From assembly GCA_009829735.1 (NCBI GenBank), contig CM020618.1, forward strand, positions 3,842,882-3,906,881: DNA of 64,000 bases, read 5' to 3'. The first letter of the stretch is position 1. Each line of letters begins with the position of its first letter. Under the pieces are notes generated by a model. The model saw only the letters and a program-made list of their open reading frames with translations. It was not told where the DNA came from and did not search any database. The position numbers and the translations under genes were made by a program. Origin of the DNA: Pyropia yezoensis (lineage: Eukaryota > Rhodophyta > Bangiophyceae > Bangiales > Bangiaceae). Below, in pieces: positions 56,015 to 64,000 of the stretch.

Positions 56015-56021
56015 GGGAAAC
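56015..56021 (+). promoter_or_regulatory. Candidate -1 ribosomal frameshift site, element A
   Basis: GGGAAAC in register G-GGA-AAC of the extended gag frame, followed by GAG TAG. The surrounding CGGGAAACGAGTA is identical to element B. The -1 frame is open from here into protease. No strong stem was seen within 10 nt; a TTCTCCC/GGGAGAA hairpin lies at 56086-56109, rather far downstream. Confidence 0.65.
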
Positions 56022-59000
56022 GAGTAGGGCAGGCGCTCTCCCCAAGTGTCTTCCCGAATCTCCGACGGCAGGGTACTTCTACCCGTTCTCCCCTTGCGCA
56101 CCGGGAGAAAGGACGGCAGTTACCCGCTCAACCGGTAGCCGCCTGGACACCCTGTTTGTTCAAGGGGACATTGCTCGTCCTGCGTAAAGAAAACCTCAAG
56201 ATTAATGCTCGTATGCGTGTGGGGGATAGCCTCCCCCAAGCTGTTACGCCGGTGGTTGACACGGGAGCCGGACCAAGCGTCATCACTGAGAACCTATTAC
56301 CTCCGGGCTGGCGTCGACATGCCTGGAGAGCGCCTACCCGGACCCATATCGTCGACGCTTCGGGTCAAACCCTACGACCGCTTGGCCGTCTTCCTGTCGC
56401 CATCTATGTCAACAATGAACCAATGCTTTTTCCCTTTCTAGTAGTCAAGACCCTATCAGTCCCCCTCATCCTAGGCTGGGACTTCCAGAAGCAGCATGTC
56501 AAGAGCATCCTACCCGGAGAAGGGAAGGTCCAGTTCAACCATGGGTTTGTGTCACCGGTATTGGAGCATCTGGACGCCAAGGTTCGTGTAGCCAAGAGCA
56601 AGAGGGAACGCATCCCACCCTCTACCTTGACTCTCTTCAAACCGGTGCTCCTACCTCCTCGCTCGGAGACCAAGGTTCAAGTAACGATTCGGATTGCAGG
56701 TCAATGCCTGATCTACGGACGTAAGGAATTTCTGGCGAAATACCGGTTATACTTGGCCCACGGACATCACAAGAAGGTAGAAGGGCACACCCCGTTCTCG
56801 GTGCTAATCGTCAACGTGAGCCGGAAGCCAATAACCCTCGCCAAGGGCACCCGAGGTGGTACAGCAGAGCCTTACCGGGGATCCGCCCGTGCTATGAGCA
56901 AGGAAGACCTCCTGAACCTGCAAAAAGAACTGGCATCCAACTTGACGGCCTTAGACGTACCTCCGATACAAGAGCAGGCTGGCAGCGCTACTCCGAAACC
57001 CGAACAAGCACCACCCGGGATGCCGAAGGTCAAGCAAGAAAATGTCCCTCCCGACTTGAAGGAGGCACTGGAGAAGCTTCTCCAGGAATATCGGCACCTG
57101 TGGTCGGGAGAGCTGGGCAAGATGGACGCCACTCTACACCGGATTCAACTCAAGCCGGAAGCTAAGCCAGTGCACATGCAACCATATCGGGCCGGACCTC
57201 ATCGCCGGGATGAGATTGAGAAGCAGGTTAACAAGATGCTCAAGATGGATGTTATCGAGCCGTCTGATGGCGAGTGGGCTTTCCCGGTGGTAGTCGTCCC
57301 GAAAACCGGCGGTCACCTCCGTTTCTGCGTTGACTACCGGCGCCTGAACGAGATTACAGTCAAGGACGTATACCCGATACCCCGGATGGATGATTGCCTC
57401 GACTTTCTTGGTGATGCCACCCTCTTCTCGACGCTGGATTGTAATGCCGGTTACTGGCAGATCCCTCTGGCTGACGAGGACAAGGACAAGACCACCTTCA
57501 CGTGCCACCTGGGACTATTCCGGTGCAAGCGTCTTCCTTTTGGTCTCACCAATGCTCCGGCCACCTTCCAAAGAGCCATCGACATCATCCTGTCCGGGCT
57601 AAGGTGGAGAACATGTTTGGTCTACCTGGACGACATTATCGTTTTCTCCAAGACCCCAGCGGAACACCTGGAGCACCTTCGGGAGGTCCTGGCCCTCCTG
57701 TCCAAGGCTGGAGTTACCCTCAAGGCCGAGAAGTGCCACCTGTTTGAGACTGAGGTGGAGTATCTGGGGCATGTGCTGAGTCCGGGGGAGCTCCGAGTCA
57801 ATGAGAAGAACATCAAGGCCCTCCGGCATGCACGGCAACCTAAAACCCAGACGGAACTCAAGAGCTTCCTGGGTATGTGCAACGTCTACCGCCGGTTCGT
57901 ACGGGACTATGCTCTGATTGCCCGGCCATTGACCAAGCTCACCAGCAAGAAGCTTCCCGCACAACTCCCGGTGTTCGACGAGAAGCAGACCGCGGCCTTC
58001 GAAGAGCTCAAGAAGCGCTTGACCACCACTCCAGTACTGGCGTTACCCAAGCGGGAGGGCCAGCTTGTTCTGGAGACTGATGCCTGTGGCGTCCAGGTGG
58101 GGTGCTCACTACTCCAGCAGCAACCTGATGGGCACTTCCTCCCGATAGGCTACTACAGTCGCGTCTTGACTCCAGCCGAGAAGGACTATTCCACGACGGA
58201 GCGCGAGTGCTTGGCAGTCGTCTGGGCTTGCTTCCTGTTACGGCCATATCTTGAAGGACAAGAGTTCCTCATCCGGACGGATCACGCCAGTCTAAGGTGG
58301 CTGCTATGCATGGACAGCAGTCAAGGAAGGGTCGCCCGGTGGCGCCTACGCCTTTCGGAGTTCAAGTACAAGGTGTGCACCAGCGCAGGGAGGGAGCACC
58401 ACTGCGCCGACACCATGTCCCGGCTGGAGACTCCTGCAGCCGATACCGGTCCTGTCCCGGAGGAAATACCTTGCTTCATCCTCCCGAATGTCGGACGTGG
58501 CTGGCACGCTCCCCTGTATGAGACACCTGAAGCTCATCAACCGGTGACCATTCACTGGATGCTGGAGGCACAACTGACGGACCCTCAATGCTTGGAGCTT
58601 CGCCACCAAATGGACCTGAACCGGAACAGTCGTTTCTCCGAGTCTACGGACGGACTCCTAGTACGGGTGTCACCCCTCGATGGGGCCACTCAAGTCTACG
58701 TATCCCGGGGCCTACGAGCTGACATCCTACGCCTGGAGCACTCGTCTCCCCAGGCCGGACATCCTGGTATCAATCGGATGTATGCTTCCATGAGACGACA
58801 CTATTACTGGGAAACCATGGCCAGTGACGTCCATAAGTACCTGGAGGCTTGTGTTTCTTGTGCAAGGAACCGGTTGTCCCAGAGGAAGAAGACTTCTAAG
58901 CTACGCCTATTCCCTGCGGCGGAGCCCTTTGCAAGCTTAAGCATGGACATCCTGGGGCCCCTACCTGAAACATCCAGTGGCAACATATACCTGCTCATCA

Positions 59001-60115
59001 TTTGTGACCGGTTCTCCAAGTTCACTCGAGCAATCCCGCTGAGGACCATCACGGCTCTGGATGTCACGTCAGCCTTCTGCGAGTACTGGATAGCTGCCTA
59101 CGGCCCTCCAGACTCCGTCTTAACCGACAACGGTCCCCAGTTTGCATCCCTGTTCTTCCAAGGAGTCTGTGACCTGATGAGCATCAAGAACTTGTACACG
59201 ACGACGTACCACCCTCAAACGAACGGCCAGGTGGAACGATTCAACCGGACCCTAGTAGACATGCTACGACACTACGTGGAGAAGCACCAAGAAGACTGGG
59301 ACGAGCTCCTGGCTGTCCTCACTCTAGCCTACAACTCCCGAGTTCACCGGACAACGGGGGTCGCTCCACTCGACTTTGTCACCCCAAGGCGGCTGACCAA
59401 CTTCTCCCTGGAAAGAATACCAGACGGTCTCCAGCCTGCACTGAAGTCAGGTCCCAAGGCAAAGGATGAGTTCCTGGAACAACTGAAGCTCCTGCTCCCA
59501 AGAGTCAAGGAGTCAATCTCGAAGACCCAGGAGCGATACAAGCGGGGCTATGACAAGGGCGTTCGGGAAAAGAACAAGGAACTGGGTGGTGGCGACTGGG
59601 TTTTTGTGGACAACCATAGCAAGACCCGGGGGAAGCTGGACTCGAAGACGGATGGACCTTATGAGATCCTGAATACGGACGGTTGGACCTTTCTTCTAGA
59701 CGTGGATGGCTCCCCGTACCGCGTGAGCAGCGACCATGTCACCCGAGCTCCACCGCCAAGCCAACGGGACTTGACCCGGCGCAAGCGGGCCGCAGTACCC
59801 TGGCTATCCCAAGAAGAAGGTCGGGAATATGTCTACGTCAAGTTTGTGGACCATGCCTGGAGAGACGGACGCCTGTACCTGCGAGTACGCTGGTTCGGTT
59901 TTAACCCGGCAGATGATACCTGGGAACCCTCAAACCGGCTACCCATCGCGGATGTCTGTGCCTACACGCGACGGAACGGGATAGAGGGCACTCCAGTGGC
60001 CAGAGCCGGCAAGATTCTGGAGTCGGACTCGGAGGAGGACCAAGAGGATGGGGCCAACCAAGACCCTCGGGACGAGCCGAGTTCATCCGCAACGGATGCG
60101 GAACAAGAGGATTGA
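56015..60115 (+). CDS. pol: Element A pol polyprotein: protease, RT, RNase H, integrase, chromodomain
   Basis: Open from the frameshift site to the stop, about 1364 codons, no breaks. Numbering here counts from the TTG at 56156. Protease DTGAG at 35-39. RT with FCVDYRRLN, CNAGYWQIP, LPFGLTNAPATFQR and intact YLDD at 490-493. RNase H with ETDACG (Asp 642), TERECLAV and the DHASLRW region. Integrase zinc region H-x-H/C-x2-C (AGHPG ... CVSCARNR) and core Asp 931 (MDILGP), Asp 991 (TDNGPQ), Glu 1027 (QVERFN), the D,D35E spacing. A chromodomain at about 1222-1272 (YLRVRWFGFNPADDTWEP) probably targets integration to chromatin marks. An acidic tail ends the protein. Translation presumably depends on the -1 frameshift. 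Confidence 0.95.
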   Translation, partial: GKRVGQALSPSVFPNLRRQGTSTRSPLAHREKGRQLPAQPVAAWTPCLFKGTLLVLRKENLKINARMRVGDSLPQAVTPVVDTGAGPSVITENLLPPGWRRHAWRAPTRTHIVDASGQTLRPLGRLPVAIYVNNEPMLFPFLVVKTLSVPLILGWDFQKQHVKSILPGEGKVQFNHGFVSPVLEHLDAKVRVAKSKRERIPPSTLTLFKPVLLPPRSETKVQVTIRIAGQCLIYGRKEFLAKYRLYLAHGHHKKVEGHTPFSVLIVNVSRKPITLAKGTRGGTAEPYRGSARAMSKEDLLNLQKELASNLTALDVPPIQEQAGSATPKPEQAPPGMPKVKQENVPPDLKEALEKLLQEYRHLWSGELGKMDATLHRIQLKPEAKPVHMQPYRAGPHRRDEIEKQVNKMLKMDVIEPSDGEWAFPVVVVPKTGGHLRFCVDYRRLNEITVKDVYPIPRMDDCLDFLGDATLFSTLDCNAGYWQIPLADEDKDKTTFTCHLGLFRCKRLPFGLTNAPATFQRAIDIILSGLRWRTCLVYLDDIIVFSKTPAEHLEHLREVLALLSKAGVTLKAEKCHLFETEVEYLGHVLSPGELRVNEKNIKALRHARQPKTQTELKSFLGMCNVYRRFVRDYALIARPLTKLTSKKLPAQLPVFDEKQTAAFEELKKRLTTTPVLALPKREGQLVLETDACGVQVGCSLLQQQPDGHFLPIGYYSRVLTPAEKDYSTTERECLAVVWACFLLRPYLEGQEFLIRTDHASLRWLLCMDSSQGRVARWRLRLSEFKYKVCTSAGREHHCADTMSRLETPAADTGPVPEEIPCFILPNVGRGWHAPLYETPEAHQPVTIHWMLEAQLTDPQCLELRHQMDLNRNSRFSESTDGLLVRVSPLDGATQVYVSRGLRADILRLEHSSPQAGHPGINRMYASMRRHYYWETMASDVHKYLEACVSCARNRLSQRKKTSKLRLFPAAEPFASLSMDILGPLPETSSGNIYLLIICDRFSKFTRAIPLRTITALDVTSAFCEYWIAAYGPPDSVLTDNGPQFASLFFQGVCDLMSIKNLYTTTYHPQTNGQVERFNRTLVDMLRHYVEKHQEDWDELLAVLTLAYNSRVHRTTGVAPLDFVTPRRLTNFSLERIPDGLQPALKSGPKAKDEFLEQLKLLLPRVKESISKTQERYKRGYDKGVREKNKELGGGDWVFVDNHSKTRGKLDSKTDGPYEILNTDGWTFLLDVDGSPYRVSSDHVTRAPPPSQRDLTRRKRAAVPWLSQEEGREYVYVKFVDHAWRDGRLYLRVRWFGFNPADDTWEPSNRLPIADVCAYTRRNGIEGTPVARAGKILESDSEEDQEDGANQDPRDEPSSSATDAEQED

Positions 60116-60539
60116 GAAGAAGGGAACGGGTATATCAAGGAGAACACGCAATACAAGCATGGAACAATCAAGGAAAACAAGCACCCGCTCGGGCAACCCT
60201 TCTCTCCGCCTCTTCCCTCCTCGCTTCTCCCAAGACCTTCACCCTCCTTGCCTCCAACTACTACTCCCGGCGCGGACGCTGAGCCGCGGGAGTGTCCTCC
60301 AGCGCTGCCTCCGCGGCACGACGGGAACCGGAGGAAGACGGGATGACGTAGTGCGGTGGACGCGGTGCATCCCGGTATGACGCCATCGGAGTAGTACCGG
60401 TAGTTGCCGGGGGCTCCCGCTCATCCAGATATGCCCGTCGGCGCCCCTGGAAGCCAGTGAAGGTTTCTGACCACTGCTGGGCCAAGCCATGCCGCGTCAA
60501 GGTCGCCAGAAGTTCGCCAACCACCGGGCTGTTCGACAT
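60116..60539. other. Element A spacer between pol and antisense ORF
   Basis: Noncoding junction between two ORFs that meet tail to tail, ~425 bp, comparable to the ~450-bp spacer in element B. No repeat or signal recognised with confidence. Confidence 0.5.
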
Positions 60540-62378
60540 CTAGCCGCTGTCCGCGCAAGCAAACACCCGGTCGACCACGTTGTTCAAGACGCTGGCGTAA
60601 GTACCCAGCACCAGGGAGGACCCAACGCCTTCGACCTGCACCGGAAGACGACCCAGCTGGTCTTCAATCATACCGACGTCGTACTGGTCGCATGTCGGAC
60701 CACCTTGGATCAGGTACCAGTCAGGCACCCGGAAGCGGGTAAGGCGCAGAGTCGGCGCCGGAATCTCGAACCGCCCCGAGGATGACACCACCGGACGGTC
60801 CACAACGGCCCCCGAAACCGGAGTTCCCAACTCCAGCGGAGGCACAGCGCCGCCGGCGTTGGAAGAAGGCGTCCGAGGCGGAGCGGCCGGAGTGGTAGGC
60901 GACCGCACGGTCACCCCCAGACTCGCCGCAGACAGGCGCGGTGCCGGAGGAGCTTGAAGTACCGGCACAGCCGGAACAGGGCGTGAACGCGCCGGTGACG
61001 GTTCAGGGGAGGCCACCGGGGCGACAGGTGCAACAGGAGGAAGCGGAGCCGCCGCAGACGCCCGACCGACCGCCGCGGCCCATCCCGACTCCTGCACCGA
61101 CGGCCCAACTGGCAGAAGATCAAGGGCGGCCGGGGCAGGAAAGCTACCTAGCTGCGGCCACGCCGGAAGCGGCGTCGCCAGCTGCACTTTGGCCGGAGAA
61201 GACTGGTAGACCACCTGCGCCCAACCGAAGCCATCCCGACGCGGGCGGTTCTGGTCGGCAATCGCGTTCAAGAAGTTCCGGTCATGCACCGGCACTAGAC
61301 GCCGGAAGTCAATCATCGCCCGGAAGAGCCCCTTGTACTCTTCGTCCTGGCTGCACAGGAAGTCGACGGTCAACTTGTCGACAATCCAGACCATCAGGAG
61401 GTCAGGGAGAAGCCAAAGCCGGTTGGACACCAAGACCTCGTGAAGCCAGTGGTTGGCCGCCAAGACTGTCATCTCGGACGTGTACATCATGTACGGGATC
61501 GAGTGGAAGAAGCCCTTGATCGACGCCTGAGTCAAGGCGTCCAAGAAGTACCAGGTGAAAGGGATGCTGGAAGAAGCAAACCCGACCGGGATCTCGACTT
61601 CCTGCTGCTGCGGGATGACCATGGGGTAGTACGCCGCCCGGTTGGCCTTATCCAGCTTCCAGAACTCCTGATGGTTGCAGCTCACGAGGAAGTCACGCTG
61701 ACGGCCGCGTCGCTCGCCTTGCTCCCGTGCCGGTGACAGCTTGGAGTACTTCCGGGTCAGGAAAGGCGGCTCCAGAGCGACCATGCTCGGACGGGGGTCG
61801 CAGTTCAGGCTCCCCGACCCCTTGAGCGCCTCGTCCCAGACCTTGAGCGCCCGGTGGACGTACCCTTCCTCCTCCGGCCACCGGAGAACGGACGCGGACA
61901 CGCGACGCTCGGTCAAGGGCAGATCCAGCACCAGCGCGAAGGGGAGATCCTCCAGACGAGCAACCCAAGAGGAACCCGAGAAGCTCTGGGAGCGGTCTTG
62001 TGCCAGGCGCATCTGGTCCGCCGTGTGAAGACGAGCCTTATCCATCTCTGTCAAGACCCCGCGCTGGAGTTCCTTGCGCCAGAGGTCCAAGCAATCCTGC
62101 TGGCACTGGGCCGCGCCGGCGTTGCCGACCACCGTGGAGTAACGCCGAGCCGCCAGAGGGTCCTGCCCAAGAAGCATCTCCGGGAGACCCACCGGGGGGG
62201 TCTCGACCGGGTGCATCACAGAAGCCGGGGGAACCCGATCCGTCCCCGCCGTGGCGACCGGCGCCGACATCGACACCCGAGGAACCGGATGCAGGAGAGG
62301 GGCGCGACTACCCGAGTTCTCCTCCGCAACACTCGCCGCCGGAACCACGGGCCCAGCTTGGATCTCGGAACTGGACAT
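60540..62378 (-). CDS. Element A antisense accessory ORF
   Basis: Intact frame antisense to gag-pol. The ATG at 62378 (MSSSEIQAG) gives 612 residues; the frame is open further upstream to 62570 at the LTR edge. N-terminal Pro/Val/Ala-rich region, a conserved central part (about residues 190-400) and a Pro-rich C-terminal region ending in a short helical segment. Shared blocks with element C are a Phe-Leu-Val-Ser segment, YYPMVIPQQQEVEIPVGF, a hydrophobic WxxxxLVSNRLWLLPDLL-like stretch, and RRDGFGWAQVV. No known enzyme, zinc finger, membrane or envelope signature is seen. It is likely transcribed from an antisense promoter in or near the 3' LTR, which I infer from position only. Confidence 0.75.
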   Translation of the reverse strand: MSSSEIQAGPVVPAASVAEENSGSRAPLLHPVPRVSMSAPVATAGTDRVPPASVMHPVETPPVGLPEMLLGQDPLAARRYSTVVGNAGAAQCQQDCLDLWRKELQRGVLTEMDKARLHTADQMRLAQDRSQSFSGSSWVARLEDLPFALVLDLPLTERRVSASVLRWPEEEGYVHRALKVWDEALKGSGSLNCDPRPSMVALEPPFLTRKYSKLSPAREQGERRGRQRDFLVSCNHQEFWKLDKANRAAYYPMVIPQQQEVEIPVGFASSSIPFTWYFLDALTQASIKGFFHSIPYMMYTSEMTVLAANHWLHEVLVSNRLWLLPDLLMVWIVDKLTVDFLCSQDEEYKGLFRAMIDFRRLVPVHDRNFLNAIADQNRPRRDGFGWAQVVYQSSPAKVQLATPLPAWPQLGSFPAPAALDLLPVGPSVQESGWAAAVGRASAAAPLPPVAPVAPVASPEPSPARSRPVPAVPVLQAPPAPRLSAASLGVTVRSPTTPAAPPRTPSSNAGGAVPPLELGTPVSGAVVDRPVVSSSGRFEIPAPTLRLTRFRVPDWYLIQGGPTCDQYDVGMIEDQLGRLPVQVEGVGSSLVLGTYASVLNNVVDRVFACADSG

Positions 62379-62562
62379 GACATCCAGACTCCGGGGGAAC
62401 GAGAGGGCCAAGGTGAAGGAGAGAAGGGGAGCAGAGAATCGGAACAGGTGATCGTGACCAGGGTGAAGACGCTCGACCTCGGCACCGGTGTGGACGTGCT
62501 CGAGGCTGTGCATGGTGGCACCTGGTTCGGCCCGAGGACGTGCCGGACTAGGGAGGGAGCTA

Positions 62563-63133
62563 TGTAGCATCCCTGGCCCCGACTTGGCGCCGACCCGGGA
62601 CTACAACCAGAGGGCACCAGGTGCCAGAACACGCCCGCCGTGTGGTGATGGTTGGCGGCCGTGGCCCGTGCCCGGCACTGGGATGCGGTGGACTACGCTA
62701 TCCACACGTGAGAGAGGGATTGCTAATGGGTTTTTGCATACTTGTGAGGGACTTGATTTGAGAGAATTTGAGTGTGAGATTAGTGAGTGGGAATAGAATT
62801 AGTAGTGATAGTGGCCCCCGACCTGACGAGGTAAGACTCGGGTCGGGGCCACTCGGGGTTATGGGGGGGCTACCTGGCCAACGTGCCGAGGCTCCCCCAG
62901 ATGCACGTTAAGAGGGACAGCGAGGCGCCCTTGGCCCGCGCCCTCAGGAAAAAGACAACTGCGCGTTTGCTTTCGTCTTCCCCGTGTGCACTACCGTGCG
63001 TATCTGTTTGCTCTGCGAGCAGGCACGTGAGGCAACAGGCATACCATTCTCGTAGTTCCCCTTTCTGTGTTACCTGTCCCTTTCCCCCGAGGGATATTGA
63101 CACGTGTCTGCGAGGATCGAGTTTTATACCACA
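62563..63133 (+). repeat. Element A 3' LTR
   Basis: 571 bp, TGTAGCATCC ... TATACCACA, preceded by the purine tract GGGAGGGAG and CTA. Five substitutions from the 5' LTR. Directly followed by element C integrase sequence on the minus strand. Confidence 0.95.
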
Positions 63134-64000
63134 CCGCCCATCAGTACGAAGGACCTGGTACGGCCCCTTTGTCTGGAATACCAACTTGCCCCCAGTTGGG
63201 GTGTGTGAGTGTACCAGCACCCAGTCACCCTGCTCGGGGACATGCTTAGCATTGCGCACCTTTTTGTCAAAGGTACGCTTGTAGCGCTTTTGTGCTTTGT
63301 CCATCTCAGCCCTGACTTTAGGGATGAGGATTTGAAGCCTAGCAGCGAACTCCGCCTTACTCTCAGTAGGAGTAGGCGTACTGCCACCCTCCTCCCTAGT
63401 TGGGAGCGGCCGCCGCACGGCAATAGACCGCACGCGACGGGGGGTCACAAAAGCGAGGGGTACTTCCCCGGTAGATGAGTGAACCTGCGAATTGTAGGCA
63501 GTGATAAGAATAGAAATGTATTGGTCCCACGTTTTCACATGCTCACTCACATAGTGGCGCAGCTGCCGAACAATAGTTTTGTTGAAGCGTTCCACCTGCC
63601 CGTTAGTTTGTGGGTGGTAGGGGGTGGCATAGTTTGCCTTAATCCCCAAAATATTCAGCACTCCCTGAAACAGTACAGACACAAATTGCGGTCCATTGTC
63701 CGATAGTGTACTATCCGGAATGCCATACGCGGCAACCCAGTGATCTAGGAAGGCTGACACGGCCGACATGGCCGTGATCTCTGCCAGTGGGATCGCTCGC
63801 GTAAGTTTCGTGAAGCGGTCACAGATGACAAGGAGGTACTGGTTGCCCTCCTCGGTCACTGGCAGTGGCCCAAGGATGTCCATCGCCAACGCGGCAAAGG
63901 GCTCCTTGGCCGGGAACAATAGCATAGCCGTAGTAGGCCGCCGTTCCATCAGACGGTTCTGTGCACAACTTGTGCAGGCAGCCACCCAACTGTAGATGTC
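63134..64000 (-). pseudogene. Element C integrase (partial, truncated by element A and by the window edge)
   Basis: Minus-strand integrase in one open frame: end of the zinc region (CTSCAQNR), core with all three acidic motifs (MDILGPLP, LSDNGPQF, NGQVERFN) and the C-terminal beta-barrel region (GDWVLVHSH ... GPYQVLRTDG). It then stops at the LTR boundary of element A, losing the last integrase residues and the expected chromodomain. The upstream pol and gag should lie beyond 64000. Confidence 0.88.

Larger units (their letters stand above)
53485..63133 (+). mobile_element. Element A: near-complete Ty3/gypsy chromovirus-type retrotransposon
   Basis: 9.65 kb: 5' LTR 53485-54055, primer-binding site, gag 54267-56027, frameshift site, intact pol 56015-60115 with C-terminal chromodomain, spacer, antisense ORF 62378-60540, polypurine tract GGGAGGGAG (about 62551-62559) and 3' LTR 62563-63133. 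The LTRs differ at 5 of 571 positions (~0.9%), so it is fairly young. Flanking pentamers CAAAC and CCGCC do not match, so there is no target duplication. Gag has a premature TAG, so autonomy is doubtful. Confidence 0.88.
51075..64000 (-). mobile_element. Element C: Ty3/gypsy retrotransposon (minus), split by element A and continuing past the right edge
   Basis: Minus-strand integrase at 64000-63134, then element A (63133-53485), then on the other side a plus-strand ORF (51882-53484) of the antisense accessory family, a polypurine tract and a putative 3' LTR. This is the same order as elements A and B, so the two flanks of A appear to be one element. The integrase C-terminus, chromodomain and spacer are missing at the junction and there is no target duplication around A, implying a deletion with or after the insertion of A. 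Confidence 0.6.

Noticed and set aside
62870-63133. Extension of the element C integrase frame through the LTR of element A
   Set aside because: Chance read-through: the sequence is LTR A in reverse, found unchanged in the solo LTR at 27.2 kb.

Overview
The window is nuclear DNA from a GC-rich eukaryote. The left third carries conventional protein genes with spliceosomal introns of about 200-254 bp, most with a GTACGT donor, coding low-complexity Gly/Ala/Pro-rich proteins (MAP kinase, PARP, NYN-domain protein, aminopeptidase P, C2H2 zinc finger protein). The lineage cannot be fixed from the sequence; a bangiophyte red alga or another GC-rich protist would fit, but that is only an impression.

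Gene block, 1.5-21 kb: a 6-exon C2H2 zinc finger gene (+, 1572-6286), a 2-exon alpha/beta hydrolase (+, 7322-8755), an intronless NYN/OST-HTH-like RNA-metabolism protein (-, 9572-11323), a 2-exon WGR-PARP (+, 13421-15840), an intronless Xaa-Pro aminopeptidase (-, 16284-18287) and a 2-exon ERK-type MAP kinase (+, 19499-20916) whose activation loop reads T-A-Y. Splice phases were checked base by base and all close. The genes do not form a pathway; they are ordinary single eukaryotic genes in alternating convergent/divergent order.

Repeat desert, 21-41 kb: almost no recognisable genes. It holds three copies of a ~450-bp TA-flanked inverted-repeat element, a 229-bp MITE with perfect 19-bp ends, a ~3.1-kb interval bounded by a 21-bp inverted repeat, a solo LTR with an intact 5-bp target duplication, two minisatellites (13-bp with a 7-unit higher-order period; 45-bp), a long purine-poor C-rich tract, a tRNA-like fragment and two copies of an unknown short coding tail.

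Retrotransposon block, 41.4-64 kb: at least three Ty3/gypsy chromovirus-type LTR retrotransposons that appear nested, B (+) interrupted by C (-), which is interrupted by A (+). Both gag-pol junctions visible (A and B) share an identical candidate -1 frameshift heptamer GGGAAAC just before the gag stop, with pol open in the -1 frame. All three elements also carry a large ORF antisense to pol, between the integrase/chromodomain end and the 3' LTR. By eye these three antisense proteins are homologous to one another and to nothing I recognise, making this the best candidate for an undescribed system in the window. B is dead (YLDA in RT, a nonsense codon, two frameshifts). A has an intact pol but a premature stop in gag. 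C is truncated and runs off the right edge.
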